Of a stretch of 52,921 nt of DNA, positions 15,663-24,459 are shown piece after piece (position 1 is the stretch's first letter; each line of letters starts with the position of its first letter). Location of the stretch: positions 1 through 52,921 of the forward strand of contig JAQWLJ010000045.1 in NCBI GenBank assembly GCA_029247365.1, in the 5' to 3' direction. This DNA comes from Acidimicrobiales bacterium (GTDB lineage: Bacteria; Actinomycetota; Acidimicrobiia; Acidimicrobiales; Aldehydirespiratoraceae). The translations under genes were made by a program, and so were the position numbers. The notes below the pieces were generated by a model, which did no database searches, was not told where the DNA came from, and saw only the letters and a program-made list of their open reading frames with translations.

Positions 15663-17033
15663 ATGGAGATCTTGGACTCGGTTCTCGACATGATCGGGAA
15701 GACGCCACTGGTGAACCTCAAGCAGGTGGCCGCCGACAAGCTGTGCCGCGTCGTCGTGAAGGCCGAAATGATGAACCCGGGCGGTTCGTCAAAGGATCGA
15801 CCTGCGGTGACGATGATCGATCACGCCGAACGGGAAGGCTTGCTGAAGCCCGGGGGCACGATTGTCGAGCCCACGTCGGGAAACACCGGCGTCGGTCTTG
15901 CCATCGTTGCTGCGCAGCGCGGCTACCAGTGTGTCTTCGTGATGACCGACAAGGTCGCGCCTGAGAAGGTCGACCTCCTGCGGGCATATGGTGCCGAGGT
16001 CGTGGTGTGTCCGGTTGCGGTCGCGCCCGACGATCCTCAGTCGTACTACTCGACCGCCGAACGCCTGGTGAACGAGATTCCCGGCGCATACCGGCCGAAC
16101 CAATACCACAACCAGACCAACCCGCTGTCGCACTATGAGACGACAGGTCCCGAGATCTGGCGCCAGACCGACGGGACCATCACCCACTTCGTTGCCGGTG
16201 CCGGTACCGGTGGCACCTTGTCGGGTGTTGGCCGCTACCTGAAGGAACAGAACCCGGCGATCCAGGTGATCGCCGCCGATCCCGAGGGGTCGGTGTACTC
16301 CGGCGGCTCCGGTCGCCCGTATCTCGTCGAGGGTGTGGGCGAGGACTTCTGGCCCGACACCTACCACGGTGATCTCGTCGACCGGGTCATCCCGATCAGC
16401 GATGCTGACTCGTTTCTGATGGCTCGCCGGGTGAGCCAGGAGGAGGGCCTTCTCATCGGTGGTTCCTGCGGGACAGCCGTTGCAGCGGCGCTCAAGGTCG
16501 CCGACGAATGCGGGCCTAATGACCTCATTGTCGTCCTCACCCCGGACTCGGGACGCGGCTACCTCTCGAAGATCTTCAACGACCAGTGGATGGCCGGCTT
16601 CGGGTTCCTCCGTGCCGACGGGCCGGTGGTGGCCGATGTGATCGAGAGCCGTTCGAGTGGTGTTCCCGATCTGCTCTACGTGCAGCCCCACCAACTCGTG
16701 AGCGAAGCGGTGGCGATCATGCGTGAGCACGGCGTCAGCCAACTCCCGGTTGGAAAAGGTGCGATGCCGCTCGCGGCCGCCGAGATAGCGGGCTCGGTCA
16801 GTGAGCTTCGCCTCATGGAGCTGGCCTTTGACACCGACGCGGTGCTCGACAAGACCGTCGAGGACATCATGGCCCCAGTCCTACCTACGATCGGGGCCGG
16901 CGAGCCGGTCGCCCTCGCAGTAGAGATGCTCGAGTCCTGCTCGGCAATGCTTGTGCTCGATGGAGGTCGCCCCCGGGCGGTCATCTCGTCAAGCGACGTC
17001 CTGAACTTCCTCTCCTCGGCCCAGGAGGGCTGA
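15663..17033 (+). CDS. cbs: Cystathionine beta-synthase with C-terminal CBS-domain pair
   Basis: A 456-residue PLP enzyme that condenses serine and homocysteine to cystathionine in transsulfuration. The first 310 residues are the fold II catalytic domain: Lys44 in NPGGSSKDRP binds PLP, TSGNTGVGLA is the substrate loop and GAGTGGTLSGVGRYL the phosphate loop. Residues from about 330 to the end form two CBS domains (LVSEAVAIMREHGVSQLPV and EDIMAPVLPTIGAGEPV), a regulatory pair as in human CBS. The ATG at 15663 is 8 bases after GGGAGG; the in-frame GTG at 15657 is less likely. The next gene is the matching second-step enzyme, 5 bp downstream. Confidence 0.92.
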   Translation: MEILDSVLDMIGKTPLVNLKQVAADKLCRVVVKAEMMNPGGSSKDRPAVTMIDHAEREGLLKPGGTIVEPTSGNTGVGLAIVAAQRGYQCVFVMTDKVAPEKVDLLRAYGAEVVVCPVAVAPDDPQSYYSTAERLVNEIPGAYRPNQYHNQTNPLSHYETTGPEIWRQTDGTITHFVAGAGTGGTLSGVGRYLKEQNPAIQVIAADPEGSVYSGGSGRPYLVEGVGEDFWPDTYHGDLVDRVIPISDADSFLMARRVSQEEGLLIGGSCGTAVAAALKVADECGPNDLIVVLTPDSGRGYLSKIFNDQWMAGFGFLRADGPVVADVIESRSSGVPDLLYVQPHQLVSEAVAIMREHGVSQLPVGKGAMPLAAAEIAGSVSELRLMELAFDTDAVLDKTVEDIMAPVLPTIGAGEPVALAVEMLESCSAMLVLDGGRPRAVISSSDVLNFLSSAQEG

Positions 17034-17038
17034 TTACC

Positions 17039-18205
17039 ATGGCTGATGACATCTTTGCCGACGCGACAGCGTTCGGATTCGAGACCCGCGCAATCCGAGC
17101 TGGGCAGCGCCACGACGCAGCGACTGGCGCCGTGGTCACGCCGATATCGCTTGCAACGACGTTCGTGCAAGAAGAACCCGGCGTCCACCGCGGTTACGAG
17201 TACTCACGTACCAACAACCCAACTCGTCAGGCACTTCAGGAATGCCTGGCATCGCTGGAGGGGGCCGCCCACGGACTGGCCTTCGCGTCCGGCATGTCGG
17301 CCGAAGACACCCTGTTGCGCACACTGTCGCCTGGCGACCACATCGTGCTCGGCAACGACGCCTACGGCGGCACATTCCGCCTCATCTCCGCGATCCTTGC
17401 GCCGGCGGGCATCGAATGGTCGGCTGCCGACCTCACCGATCCCGCCGAGCTCCGCGCTGCGATGCGGCCCGAGACCAAGGTCGTATGGATCGAGACGCCG
17501 ACCAATCCACTACTGACCGTCGTCGACATCGCCGCCATCGCCGAGGTAACGCACGCCGGTGGAGCAAAACTCGTCGTCGACAACACCTTCGCCACGCCGT
17601 ATCTACAACAGCCTCTCAATCAGGGAGCCGATGTGGTCGTCCACTCGACCACGAAGTACTGCGGGGGCCACTCCGATGTTGTCGGCGGGTTCGTCGCCAC
17701 GAACGACACCGAACTCGCCGAGCGGCTCGCCTACCTCCAGAACGCAATTGGGGCCGTGGGATCACCTTTCGATAACTACCTCACGCTGCGGGGCCTCAAA
17801 ACGCTCGCCGTTCGGATGGACCGGCACTGCGAAAACGCGCGGGCGGTCGTCGACCTCCTGCTTGGCAGCGACAAGGTCACCCACGTGCTGTACCCAGGCC
17901 TGCCCGACCATCGAGGCCACGAGGCTGCGAGTCGTCAGATGAAAGACTTTGGCGGCATGGTGTCGTTCCGGGTCAAGGGTGGGGCCGATGCGGCCATGCG
18001 CCTCACCACCACCACCGAGGTTTTCTCGCTTGCGGAATCGCTCGGCGCGGTTGAGTCACTCATCGAGCATCCCGGTGTGATGACGCATGCATCGGCGGCG
18101 GGGTCCGAACTCTAGGTGCCCGCCGACCTTGTACGGCTGAGCGTCGGCATCGAGTCCACCCTGGATCTGCTCGATGACCTGGGTCAGGCCCTCGAACGTC
18201 TCTAG
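17039..18205 (+). CDS. metB: Cystathionine gamma-synthase/gamma-lyase-type enzyme, interrupted by in-frame TAG at 18113-18115
   Basis: A Cys/Met-metabolism PLP enzyme. The uninterrupted part (358 residues) has SRTNNPTRQALQ, the GxYGGTFRL block, DNTFATPYLQQPL and STTKYCGGHSD with PLP-binding Lys206, ending MTHASAAGSEL. After the TAG the same frame runs on for 29 codons as VPADLVRLSVGIESTLDLL and ALERL, then TAG at 18203-18205. That tail is the normal family C-terminus; Arg366 in RLSVGIE corresponds to the arginine that holds the substrate carboxylate. Stopping at the first TAG would remove it and should abolish activity. A one-base change of a GAG or AAG sense codon, or a base-calling error, is the simplest cause. 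It is coupled to cbs, so the expected role is interconversion of homocysteine and cysteine. Confidence 0.85.
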
Positions 18206-18216
18206 TTGGGGCGTCA

Positions 18217-18222
18217 TACAAT
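18217..18222 (+). promoter_or_regulatory. -10 box TACAAT ahead of the DUF1800 gene
   Basis: TACAAT is an excellent -10 hexamer placed 28 bases before the GTG at 18251, just after the end of the metB-like frame. It predicts a short leader of about 20 nt. No clear -35. Confidence 0.45.
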
Positions 18223-18250
18223 CCTCACATCTGCCGCCGATAGTGCGGGT

Positions 18251-19540
18251 GTGATCCAGTTCAACTCCACCCGCGAAACCGTCGCGTTCCTGGCTCGGCG
18301 GGCCACCTGGGGACTGGTCCCCGGTGAACTCGACGAACTCGAGGCGCTTGGCGTTGAGGGCACGATCGATCTGCTCGTCGACCCCTCCGGCGCTGGTATT
18401 GCGGAGGAACCGTCGGCGTGGGCTGACTGGGAGTACACCTATGACCAGTCCGATCGAGATTTGTCTCGGGCACAGACCCTCGAGGCTCTCGATCGGTGGA
18501 GGAACCGGCTGCAGACCACCCAGCGTCCGCTCGACCACCAGCTTGCCTGGTTCTGGCACGACCACTTCGCGGTGTCGCTCCAGGTCGTTCGTTACGTGCC
18601 GGCGATGCTCGACCATCTCGACCTTTGCTGGTCGCTCGGCCGGGGGGACTTCCGGAAGTTGATCCGAGCGGTCACGACCGACGCCGCAATGCTCGTATTC
18701 CTCGACGGGACGACGAGTACCGGAGCTGCACCCAACGAGAACTTCGGGCGCGAACTGCTCGAGCTGTACACCGTAGGGATCAACAACTTCAACGAGGCCG
18801 ACGTCAAGGCTGCAGCGGTTGCGCTCACCGGTTGGAACGTCCGGCCCCGTTTTGGCTGGGACACCCGTTTCGTACCGCGCCGCCACGACGACACGCCCCA
18901 GACGCTGCTCGGGGTTGAGCGCGTCCATGATGTCGACACGACCGTTGCCGCAGTCGCGTCGAGTCCGGCTTGCTCGGTGTTCATTGCATCGAAGCTGGGC
19001 CGCTACTTGCTTGGCGACATCGATAATTCGACGATCTTTGCTCTTGGCTCGACGTTCGAGGCCGCCGATCTCGACATCGCCACCCTGGTGCGTGCGACCC
19101 TCGCAGCTGGTGCTGCGGGCAAGGCCACACCCATGGTGATGGCCCCGCTGCCCTGGCTGCTGCAGTCGATCAAGAGCACCGGTGCGCTCGTCGAAACCAG
19201 CTCGCTCGCCCGCGCGCTCGGTTTCCTTGGTCAACCCCTTGCGAATCCGCCCAACGTCGGGGGCTACCCGGGAGCATCTACCTGGCTGGCGTCGTCAGCA
19301 ACGGCTGCTCGATTCTCCGTTGCGACCGCGTTGGCGACCAAGGTCCCAGCCGAATCGCCTGCCTTGGTCGCCGCTCGAGGTGGCGACTGGGCCGGCCTAG
19401 CCGACCTCCTCCTACGCCCCACGGGATTTTCCGAACCCACGCTGGCTGCGCTCGATGATCTCGATGATTCCGTCACCACTCGACCAGGAGAGGGGGCGCT
19501 CGCCCTCGCGCTTGCGTCGCCTGACCTACTGATCGCCTAG
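18251..19540 (+). CDS. DUF1800 family protein
   Basis: A 429-residue DUF1800 protein. Visible family marks are the N-terminal LARRATWGLVPGELDEL, LAWFWHDHFAVS with its WHxHF-type motif, NFGRELLELYTVGINNF, and the late NPPNVGGYPGASTWL. The biochemical function of this family is not established. It nearly always travels with a DUF1501 protein, as here (next gene, 9 bp on), where the DUF1501 partner is Tat-exported. No Tat or Sec signal is visible on this protein itself. The frame opens with a TTG at 18206 but the GTG at 18251 directly precedes the conserved region. Confidence 0.82.
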   Translation: MIQFNSTRETVAFLARRATWGLVPGELDELEALGVEGTIDLLVDPSGAGIAEEPSAWADWEYTYDQSDRDLSRAQTLEALDRWRNRLQTTQRPLDHQLAWFWHDHFAVSLQVVRYVPAMLDHLDLCWSLGRGDFRKLIRAVTTDAAMLVFLDGTTSTGAAPNENFGRELLELYTVGINNFNEADVKAAAVALTGWNVRPRFGWDTRFVPRRHDDTPQTLLGVERVHDVDTTVAAVASSPACSVFIASKLGRYLLGDIDNSTIFALGSTFEAADLDIATLVRATLAAGAAGKATPMVMAPLPWLLQSIKSTGALVETSSLARALGFLGQPLANPPNVGGYPGASTWLASSATAARFSVATALATKVPAESPALVAARGGDWAGLADLLLRPTGFSEPTLAALDDLDDSVTTRPGEGALALALASPDLLIA

Positions 19541-19549
19541 GAGTCGACG

Positions 19550-20875
19550 ATGCCGATCTCTCGAAGAACTTTTCTCGGCGGAGCCGCCGGCACCGCTGCG
19601 GCCGGAGGTGGCGCATGGGCGACGCTGCTGCGCGGCAGCGTTGAAGCGGCCAGCCCCACGTTCTCGAGTGCGACCGCCCCCCTCGCCTCGACAACGACCA
19701 CCGCAGCGATCGCAGAAGCCTCTCAGGCAACGAGGGCTCACCTCTCGGTAACCGACCGAGTGCTGGTCGTTCTCGAGATGGCCGGAGGAAACGACGCCCT
19801 CAACACCCTTGTACCGGACATCGGCAGCTACCACGACGCTCGCCCGCAACTCGCGCTCGGTGATGGTGATCTCGTGACCCTCAGCGGAACCGATTACGGA
19901 CTCCACCCGGCCCTCGGAGGGCTTGTTCCCTTCTGGGACGGCAAAATGATGTGCGCAGTCGCCGGTGTCGCGATGCCCCAACAGTCTCGTTCGCACTTCC
20001 AGGCAATGGACGCCTGGCGGTCGGGGGTGCCTGGGGCGCCATCACAGACTGGTTGGCTCGGGCGTTGGCTCGACCTGACGATCGACGCCGAGCGGAACGG
20101 TATCGATGATCCGCTTCGGGCTATCGCGCTGGGGGGTGGAAGTCAGGCGCTGGTCGGAGTCAAGACCATGGCAACCTCGATCAGGAATCCCTCCCATTTT
20201 GGGCTCATCACGCAGCCGGGAACCGATGCAGATGCCCTGATTGCGGCCTTCCTTGCCACATCGTCGCCGCTGGTCGCCGAACCAACCCTTGCCGCTGCAC
20301 AACAGGCGATCCCGGGCACGCTCGATGCGGTCACCCTGCTCGCGGCAGCGTCCTCTGACGAGGACGAGCTCGGCTTCATCAACCAAACACCTGGTGCCGG
20401 GCAGCCAGCAGTGGACCTGCTGGCAACCGCGGCCCGGATCATCGAGATGGGAATAGGAACTCGGGTCCTCACCGTGAATGTGGGCGGATTCGACACACAT
20501 GCGGGCCAGGTCGACAACCACGATGCCCTACTGCGCGACGTTGGGCTCGGCCTTGAACAGTTCTTTGCCCGTCTCGAGGAGTCGGGCGACCTGGATCGGG
20601 TCATGGTCATGACCACGAGCGAGTTCGGTCGGCGCGTCCGGGAAAATGGCTCGGGTGGAACCGATCACGGCAACGGTGGTCTCCAATTTGTGTTCGGTCC
20701 GGCGGTGAGTGGTGGGGTAGTCCACGGCGAGTACGGGCTTGGTTTGCTCGACGACGGAGACATCCCCCTCGCGATTGATACTCGATCGGTCTACCAGGCC
20801 GCTCTGGAATGGGTGGGTGGCGACGGTGCAGGGGACGGTGTGTTTGAGAATGCACCCGCACGGTTGGCCATCTGA
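19550..20875 (+). CDS. DUF1501 family protein with Tat signal
   Basis: A 441-residue DUF1501 protein related to the alkaline phosphatase/sulfatase superfamily. It starts MPISRRTFLGGAAGTAAAGG, a twin-arginine signal peptide, so it is folded in the cytoplasm and exported. The body has VLEMAGGNDALNTLVP, GLHPALGGLVPFWD, FDTHAGQVDNH and TTSEFGRRVRENGSGGTDHGNGG, the family's putative metal-site motifs. AGGAG 6 bases before the ATG is a good ribosome site. It forms an operon with the DUF1800 gene. The physiological role is unknown. Confidence 0.86.
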   Translation: MPISRRTFLGGAAGTAAAGGGAWATLLRGSVEAASPTFSSATAPLASTTTTAAIAEASQATRAHLSVTDRVLVVLEMAGGNDALNTLVPDIGSYHDARPQLALGDGDLVTLSGTDYGLHPALGGLVPFWDGKMMCAVAGVAMPQQSRSHFQAMDAWRSGVPGAPSQTGWLGRWLDLTIDAERNGIDDPLRAIALGGGSQALVGVKTMATSIRNPSHFGLITQPGTDADALIAAFLATSSPLVAEPTLAAAQQAIPGTLDAVTLLAAASSDEDELGFINQTPGAGQPAVDLLATAARIIEMGIGTRVLTVNVGGFDTHAGQVDNHDALLRDVGLGLEQFFARLEESGDLDRVMVMTTSEFGRRVRENGSGGTDHGNGGLQFVFGPAVSGGVVHGEYGLGLLDDGDIPLAIDTRSVYQAALEWVGGDGAGDGVFENAPARLAI

Positions 20876-20882
20876 TCAGGAC

Positions 20883-20888
20883 TACGGT
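20883..20888 (+). promoter_or_regulatory. -10 box TACGGT ahead of the GT39-like gene
   Basis: TACGGT lies 7 bases before the GTG at 20896, supporting that start and a leaderless transcript of its own. Confidence 0.45.
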
Positions 20889-20895
20889 CCCCTGG

Positions 20896-22317
20896 GTGGA
20901 ACGGGGACTGCGTCTTTCACTGCTGATCGCAGGAATCGGCGGCCTTGCGATGCGCATCCGGATACTGACTGGACCGCTCGGCGAACTCGACGCAGATGAG
21001 GCGGTCACCGCTCTCATGGCCGAACGAATGCTCGACGGAAAGCCAGCGCTGTTCTACTGGGGCCAGCAGTACGGCGGCACGATCGATTCAATCCTGACGG
21101 CCCCCGCCTTAGCCGTAACCGGTTCGGCGGTGTGGGCCGCGAAGGCGGTGATGATTGCGTTCCAACTGGTGGCGTGCCTCGTCGTGTGGCGAATAGGCCG
21201 ACGGATCTACGACGAGCGTGCTGGGTTGGTTGCTGCGGCGGTGTTCTGGGTGTTCTCACCGGCCGTCGTCTGGTGGTCCACGAAAACCCGAGGTTTCTAC
21301 GGCGCTTCCCTCGTGCTGAGTCTTCTCGCCATTTTGTTGGTTGTGCGCCTCGTGCAACGCCCGGCCAATTCCGAAGAACGAGCGGATCGCAACGACCTAT
21401 TGGCGATCGGTTTCGTCGTTGGGATCGCATGGTGGACATCGCCGATTGCGTTCTTCTCAATCGGCCCAGCGGTGCTGGTCGGGCTGGTGCAACGGCGCAA
21501 TCTGTGGCCCGATCTCCGCATCACGATCATCCCGTTTGTACTCGGGGGCATACCGTGGTGGGTGTTCAACCTGCTGAAGGGCTTCAGTTCGCTCGAAACA
21601 CCGGCGGAAACTACCACCTCGTACTGGGACCGGCTCGAGGGCTTGGTAACGGTGATGGTGCCGATGCTGACCGGGCTACGCCAGCCCTTCTCGGCAGACT
21701 GGGTGCTCGGGACAGCTGTCGCTGCGGTCGTGTTGAGCGCCGTTGTGGTCGCTGCGTGGAGGTTGCGGGACCGGAGTTGGGTCCCCGTCGTCGTCATCGT
21801 CGGCTACCCGCTGGTGGCTGCGGTCTCAGCTACCAGCGAGTACGTGGGCGAGCCGCGCTACGGCTATCTGCTCGCTCCCATCATCGCTTTGCTCGTCGGT
21901 GGGGTGTCCACCCGGTCACCGATTGCGAGCGCGCTGGTGCCGGTGGCGCTCTTCATGACGACCGTCTTCGGGGTTGGGGCGCTCACCGATTTGGGCGTCG
22001 AGCGCCGGCTCGACAACTACGACCTTGCTCCGCCTGATACGGCGCCACTGATCAACGAACTTGAGGCGCAAGGCGTCGACGTGCTGTATGCCGAGTACTG
22101 GCTGGCGTACCGGATCACGTTCGAGTCGGACCTGATCGCAGCCCCGACCTCCTCGTCGCGCGACCAGAAGATCCTCGAGGTGGCCCTGGCGGCCGATCGC
22201 CCGCCGGTTGCGTTCTACCGAGACTCAGAGTCACTGCACGAGTTCGTCCGTGTCTTCGGCACCGATCCCTTTGAGCGGGTCGATCTCGACTACTTCGTCG
22301 TGTTCATCCCCCGGTAA
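20896..22317 (+). CDS. Polytopic membrane glycosyltransferase-like protein (GT39/ArnT type)
   Basis: A 473-residue integral membrane protein with about ten hydrophobic helices. GELDADEAVTALMAERML shortly after the first helix carries the acidic pair of GT-C glycosyltransferases, followed by YWGQQYGGTIDSIL, a motif seen in GT39-like proteins that use polyprenyl-phosphate sugars. The C-terminal 90 residues are soluble and probably extracytoplasmic. It would transfer a sugar to a lipid or protein outside the membrane; donor and acceptor are unknown. It follows the exported DUF1800/DUF1501 pair by 20 bp, which might be an acceptor relationship (speculative). Confidence 0.72.
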   Translation: MERGLRLSLLIAGIGGLAMRIRILTGPLGELDADEAVTALMAERMLDGKPALFYWGQQYGGTIDSILTAPALAVTGSAVWAAKAVMIAFQLVACLVVWRIGRRIYDERAGLVAAAVFWVFSPAVVWWSTKTRGFYGASLVLSLLAILLVVRLVQRPANSEERADRNDLLAIGFVVGIAWWTSPIAFFSIGPAVLVGLVQRRNLWPDLRITIIPFVLGGIPWWVFNLLKGFSSLETPAETTTSYWDRLEGLVTVMVPMLTGLRQPFSADWVLGTAVAAVVLSAVVVAAWRLRDRSWVPVVVIVGYPLVAAVSATSEYVGEPRYGYLLAPIIALLVGGVSTRSPIASALVPVALFMTTVFGVGALTDLGVERRLDNYDLAPPDTAPLINELEAQGVDVLYAEYWLAYRITFESDLIAAPTSSSRDQKILEVALAADRPPVAFYRDSESLHEFVRVFGTDPFERVDLDYFVVFIPR

Positions 22318-22331
22318 GCGCGCGCGGGGGC

Positions 22332-23246
22332 TCAGGTCTGTTTTTCGAGAATTGGGGCAAGCGTTTCGAGTTCGGCGTGCCAGTCGGTCGGTTCGGCGAA
22401 TGGGAGCAACACGAACTTGGTTGCACCCACGTCGATGAATGCATCGACCATGTCAGCGAGCGCTTCGTGGCTAGTGGCGACGATCTCTTCGGGCTTCGCA
22501 TCGGGCTGGCGGACCGTGATTCGCTCGAGTGCAGTGGTCGGTAACTCCGTGCCCGGCGGGAGATAGGGGATCAGGACGCCGTAGTGACCGCGATCCATGT
22601 TGCGTCCGGCAGCAGCGGCTGCGTCCTCGATCGTCTCGATGCCAGCGGCAACGCTCGTCGGCGTAGCGAAGCTTGCAAGCCAGCCGTCGGCAAGCCGACC
22701 GGTGCGTCGCAACTCCGATGGGGCCTGACCGCCAAGCCAGACCTCGAACGGGTGCTGGATCGGCTTGGGGAGCACCCGGGCTCCGGTGAACGAGAAACGT
22801 TCGCCTTCGTGGTCAACGACGTCCTCGGCCCAGAGTCGACGCATGAGCGGCAACGCCTCGTTGAGCCACGGCGCTCGGTCCTTGCGGTCAACCATGAAGG
22901 CTTGATGCTCAGCGGTGTTGGCAATGCCAAGACCGAACGCCGGGAGGCATCGGCCACTACTGACGACGTCGAGGCTCGCGAGCATTTTGGCCAGGAGGAC
23001 CGGGTTGCGGCCAGGGACAACGGAGACGGCAGGACCGAACTTGAGGTTCTCGCTTCGGCCCGCCACGTATGCCATGGCGACGATGGGATCGAGCTGCACC
23101 GAGTTGATGCGCTCAGGGAACCACAAACTGTCGAACCCAAGCTTGTCGAGGTCATCGACGACCCGTCCGAGCCCGCCAATGTCCTTCTTCGCTGAGGGAT
23201 AGAGGGATGGAACCGCTCCGAGGCCATACCCGATCCGAATTTTCAT
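22332..23246 (-). CDS. LLM-class F420-dependent oxidoreductase, second copy
   Basis: A 304-residue luciferase-like oxidoreductase. MKIRIGYGLG starts the TIM barrel, followed by KLGFDSLWFPERI, KFGPAVSVVPGRNPVLLAKML (the usual first cofactor strand), PAFGLG, and VWLGGQAPSELRRTGRLADGW (phosphate-binding region). It is only distantly similar to the protein at 11716-12609. The ATG at 23246 is chosen because the upstream extension of the frame is low in family features. It converges on the membrane glycosyltransferase-like gene with a 14-bp gap. Confidence 0.83.
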   Translation of the reverse strand: MKIRIGYGLGAVPSLYPSAKKDIGGLGRVVDDLDKLGFDSLWFPERINSVQLDPIVAMAYVAGRSENLKFGPAVSVVPGRNPVLLAKMLASLDVVSSGRCLPAFGLGIANTAEHQAFMVDRKDRAPWLNEALPLMRRLWAEDVVDHEGERFSFTGARVLPKPIQHPFEVWLGGQAPSELRRTGRLADGWLASFATPTSVAAGIETIEDAAAAAGRNMDRGHYGVLIPYLPPGTELPTTALERITVRQPDAKPEEIVATSHEALADMVDAFIDVGATKFVLLPFAEPTDWHAELETLAPILEKQT

Positions 23247-23367
23247 AATCCAGACCTTGGCATAGGCGCGGCGCGATCGCCTAGGCGTTCTCTTCATGGG
23301 CGGCGCCTTGGTCACCGTGGATCGGTGGCCGGGAAGCGGTTGTGTTGAGCTTGGGCCTGTGGGGCAC

Positions 23368-23419
23368 GCCTGGTTCGAGCGGGGAGGCGTCCGATATCGC
23401 AACATTCGGTGAACCAGGC
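23368..23419. repeat. Perfect 9-bp inverted repeat with 34-nt spacer
   Basis: GCCTGGTTC (23368-23376) is matched by GAACCAGGC (23411-23419) in the 211-bp divergent gap between the F420 oxidoreductase and the thioesterase. It could be an operator pair or an RNA stem in the leader; nothing else is recognisable in this gap. Confidence 0.4.
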
Positions 23420-23457
23420 TAGGAACCGCGGCCGCGGTGTGTGGCGGCGTCGTGCCG

Positions 23458-24285
23458 ATGGCTCGCATCGAGCGCACCGATACCCTCCGGCCGGTGACTG
23501 ACGAGCAGCCGATCTTCATCCCCGACGGCGACCTGCTGATCCCGCAGCCCCAGGCGGCCGGGCCATGGTTCCCGGGCGTCCAGCACGGTGGGGCTATCGC
23601 TGCGCTTGTGGCCCGAGCGGTTGAGGGGGTGCCGAGTTCGGTCCCGATGGTGACGACGCGGCTGTCAGTCGACATGAGTCGGCGAGTCCCGATGGGCCCG
23701 ACGAAGGTCGAGACTGATGTCGTGCGCAACGGTCTGCGGCTCCAGGCGGTCGAGTGCCGCTACGTGGTCGACGGTGAGACCGTCGGACGAGCCTCGGCAA
23801 TGCGGGTCCGCGAGTCGACTGGGATCAGTCCACCGATCGACGCACGGCCGGGCGATGAAGCGCTTGATTCTCCAGCGTCATACCCGACGTACGACTCGCC
23901 GTTTCTCAACGGGATCACAGGCTTCTTCAAGACGTTCGAAGGCCGTCAGCGCGTCGGCGAGGCTGAACACAGCGGCTTCGGCACGATGTGGATGCGGGCC
24001 ACACAGCCGCTCGTCGCCGGTGAACCCAACGATCCGCGCGTGATGGTCGCTGCCGTTGCGGACATGATGCCGAGTGGCGACTACGGGATGGACTACGAGA
24101 AGTACATCTCGATCAACGCTGACCTGGTCGTGTCGCTGGCTCGGCCACCAGAGGGGGAGTGGTTGGCGTATCGCTCCCGGGTACGGGGTGAGGGAAACGG
24201 CTACGGCCAGGCTGACGCGGCACTCTATGACGAGCGTGGGTTCGTTGGCCGGGCCCTGAAGAGTCTGCTGGTCGACCTGCGCTGA
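23458..24285 (+). CDS. Acyl-CoA thioesterase-like double hot-dog protein
   Basis: A 275-residue protein of the thioesterase-like superfamily (TesB-like double hot-dog). GPWFPGVQHGGAIAALVARAVE near residue 40 is the hot-dog helix with its HGG turn, and RLSVDMSRRVPMGPTKVETDVVRNGLRLQ is the strand pattern after it; the second half repeats the fold through LSVxxxR-like SINADLVVSLARPP and ends RALKSLLVDLR. The predicted role is hydrolysis of acyl-CoA thioesters in the cytoplasm. I chose the ATG at 23458; a GTG at 23437 is also in frame. Confidence 0.75.
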   Translation: MARIERTDTLRPVTDEQPIFIPDGDLLIPQPQAAGPWFPGVQHGGAIAALVARAVEGVPSSVPMVTTRLSVDMSRRVPMGPTKVETDVVRNGLRLQAVECRYVVDGETVGRASAMRVRESTGISPPIDARPGDEALDSPASYPTYDSPFLNGITGFFKTFEGRQRVGEAEHSGFGTMWMRATQPLVAGEPNDPRVMVAAVADMMPSGDYGMDYEKYISINADLVVSLARPPEGEWLAYRSRVRGEGNGYGQADAALYDERGFVGRALKSLLVDLR

Positions 24286-24294
24286 GCGCAGACG

Positions 24295-24311
24295 AACGCC
24301 GTGAAGGCGTT
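24295..24311 (+). terminator. Hairpin after the thioesterase gene
   Basis: AACGCC (24295-24300) pairs with GGCGTT (24306-24311) around GTGAA, 10 bp after the stop, and is followed by TTCGAG. It is a plausible terminator between two convergent genes. The rest of the 174-bp gap shows nothing recognisable. Confidence 0.45.
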
Positions 24312-24459
24312 TCGAGAGCGCGGTTGTCGTCGGATTGTGAACAGAGTGGAGCTGTCGACCTGCGCCCTGACCCAATCGGTCTAGCCCGCAAGCACGAAGG
24401 TGGTGGCCACAACCTGATGGTGTGCGCTCCGGCAGCAGGTGTGACCGAGGCACTCCCCG

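Noticed and set aside
15092-15964. 290-residue plus-strand open frame
   Set aside because: Antisense to the CoA transferase and out of frame with cbs; it crosses a palindromic operator and the cbs start.
18113-18115. TAG as pyrrolysine
   Set aside because: The position is not an active-site residue, there is no sign of pyl genes in the window, and such use is not expected in actinobacteria; a mutation or sequencing error is simpler.
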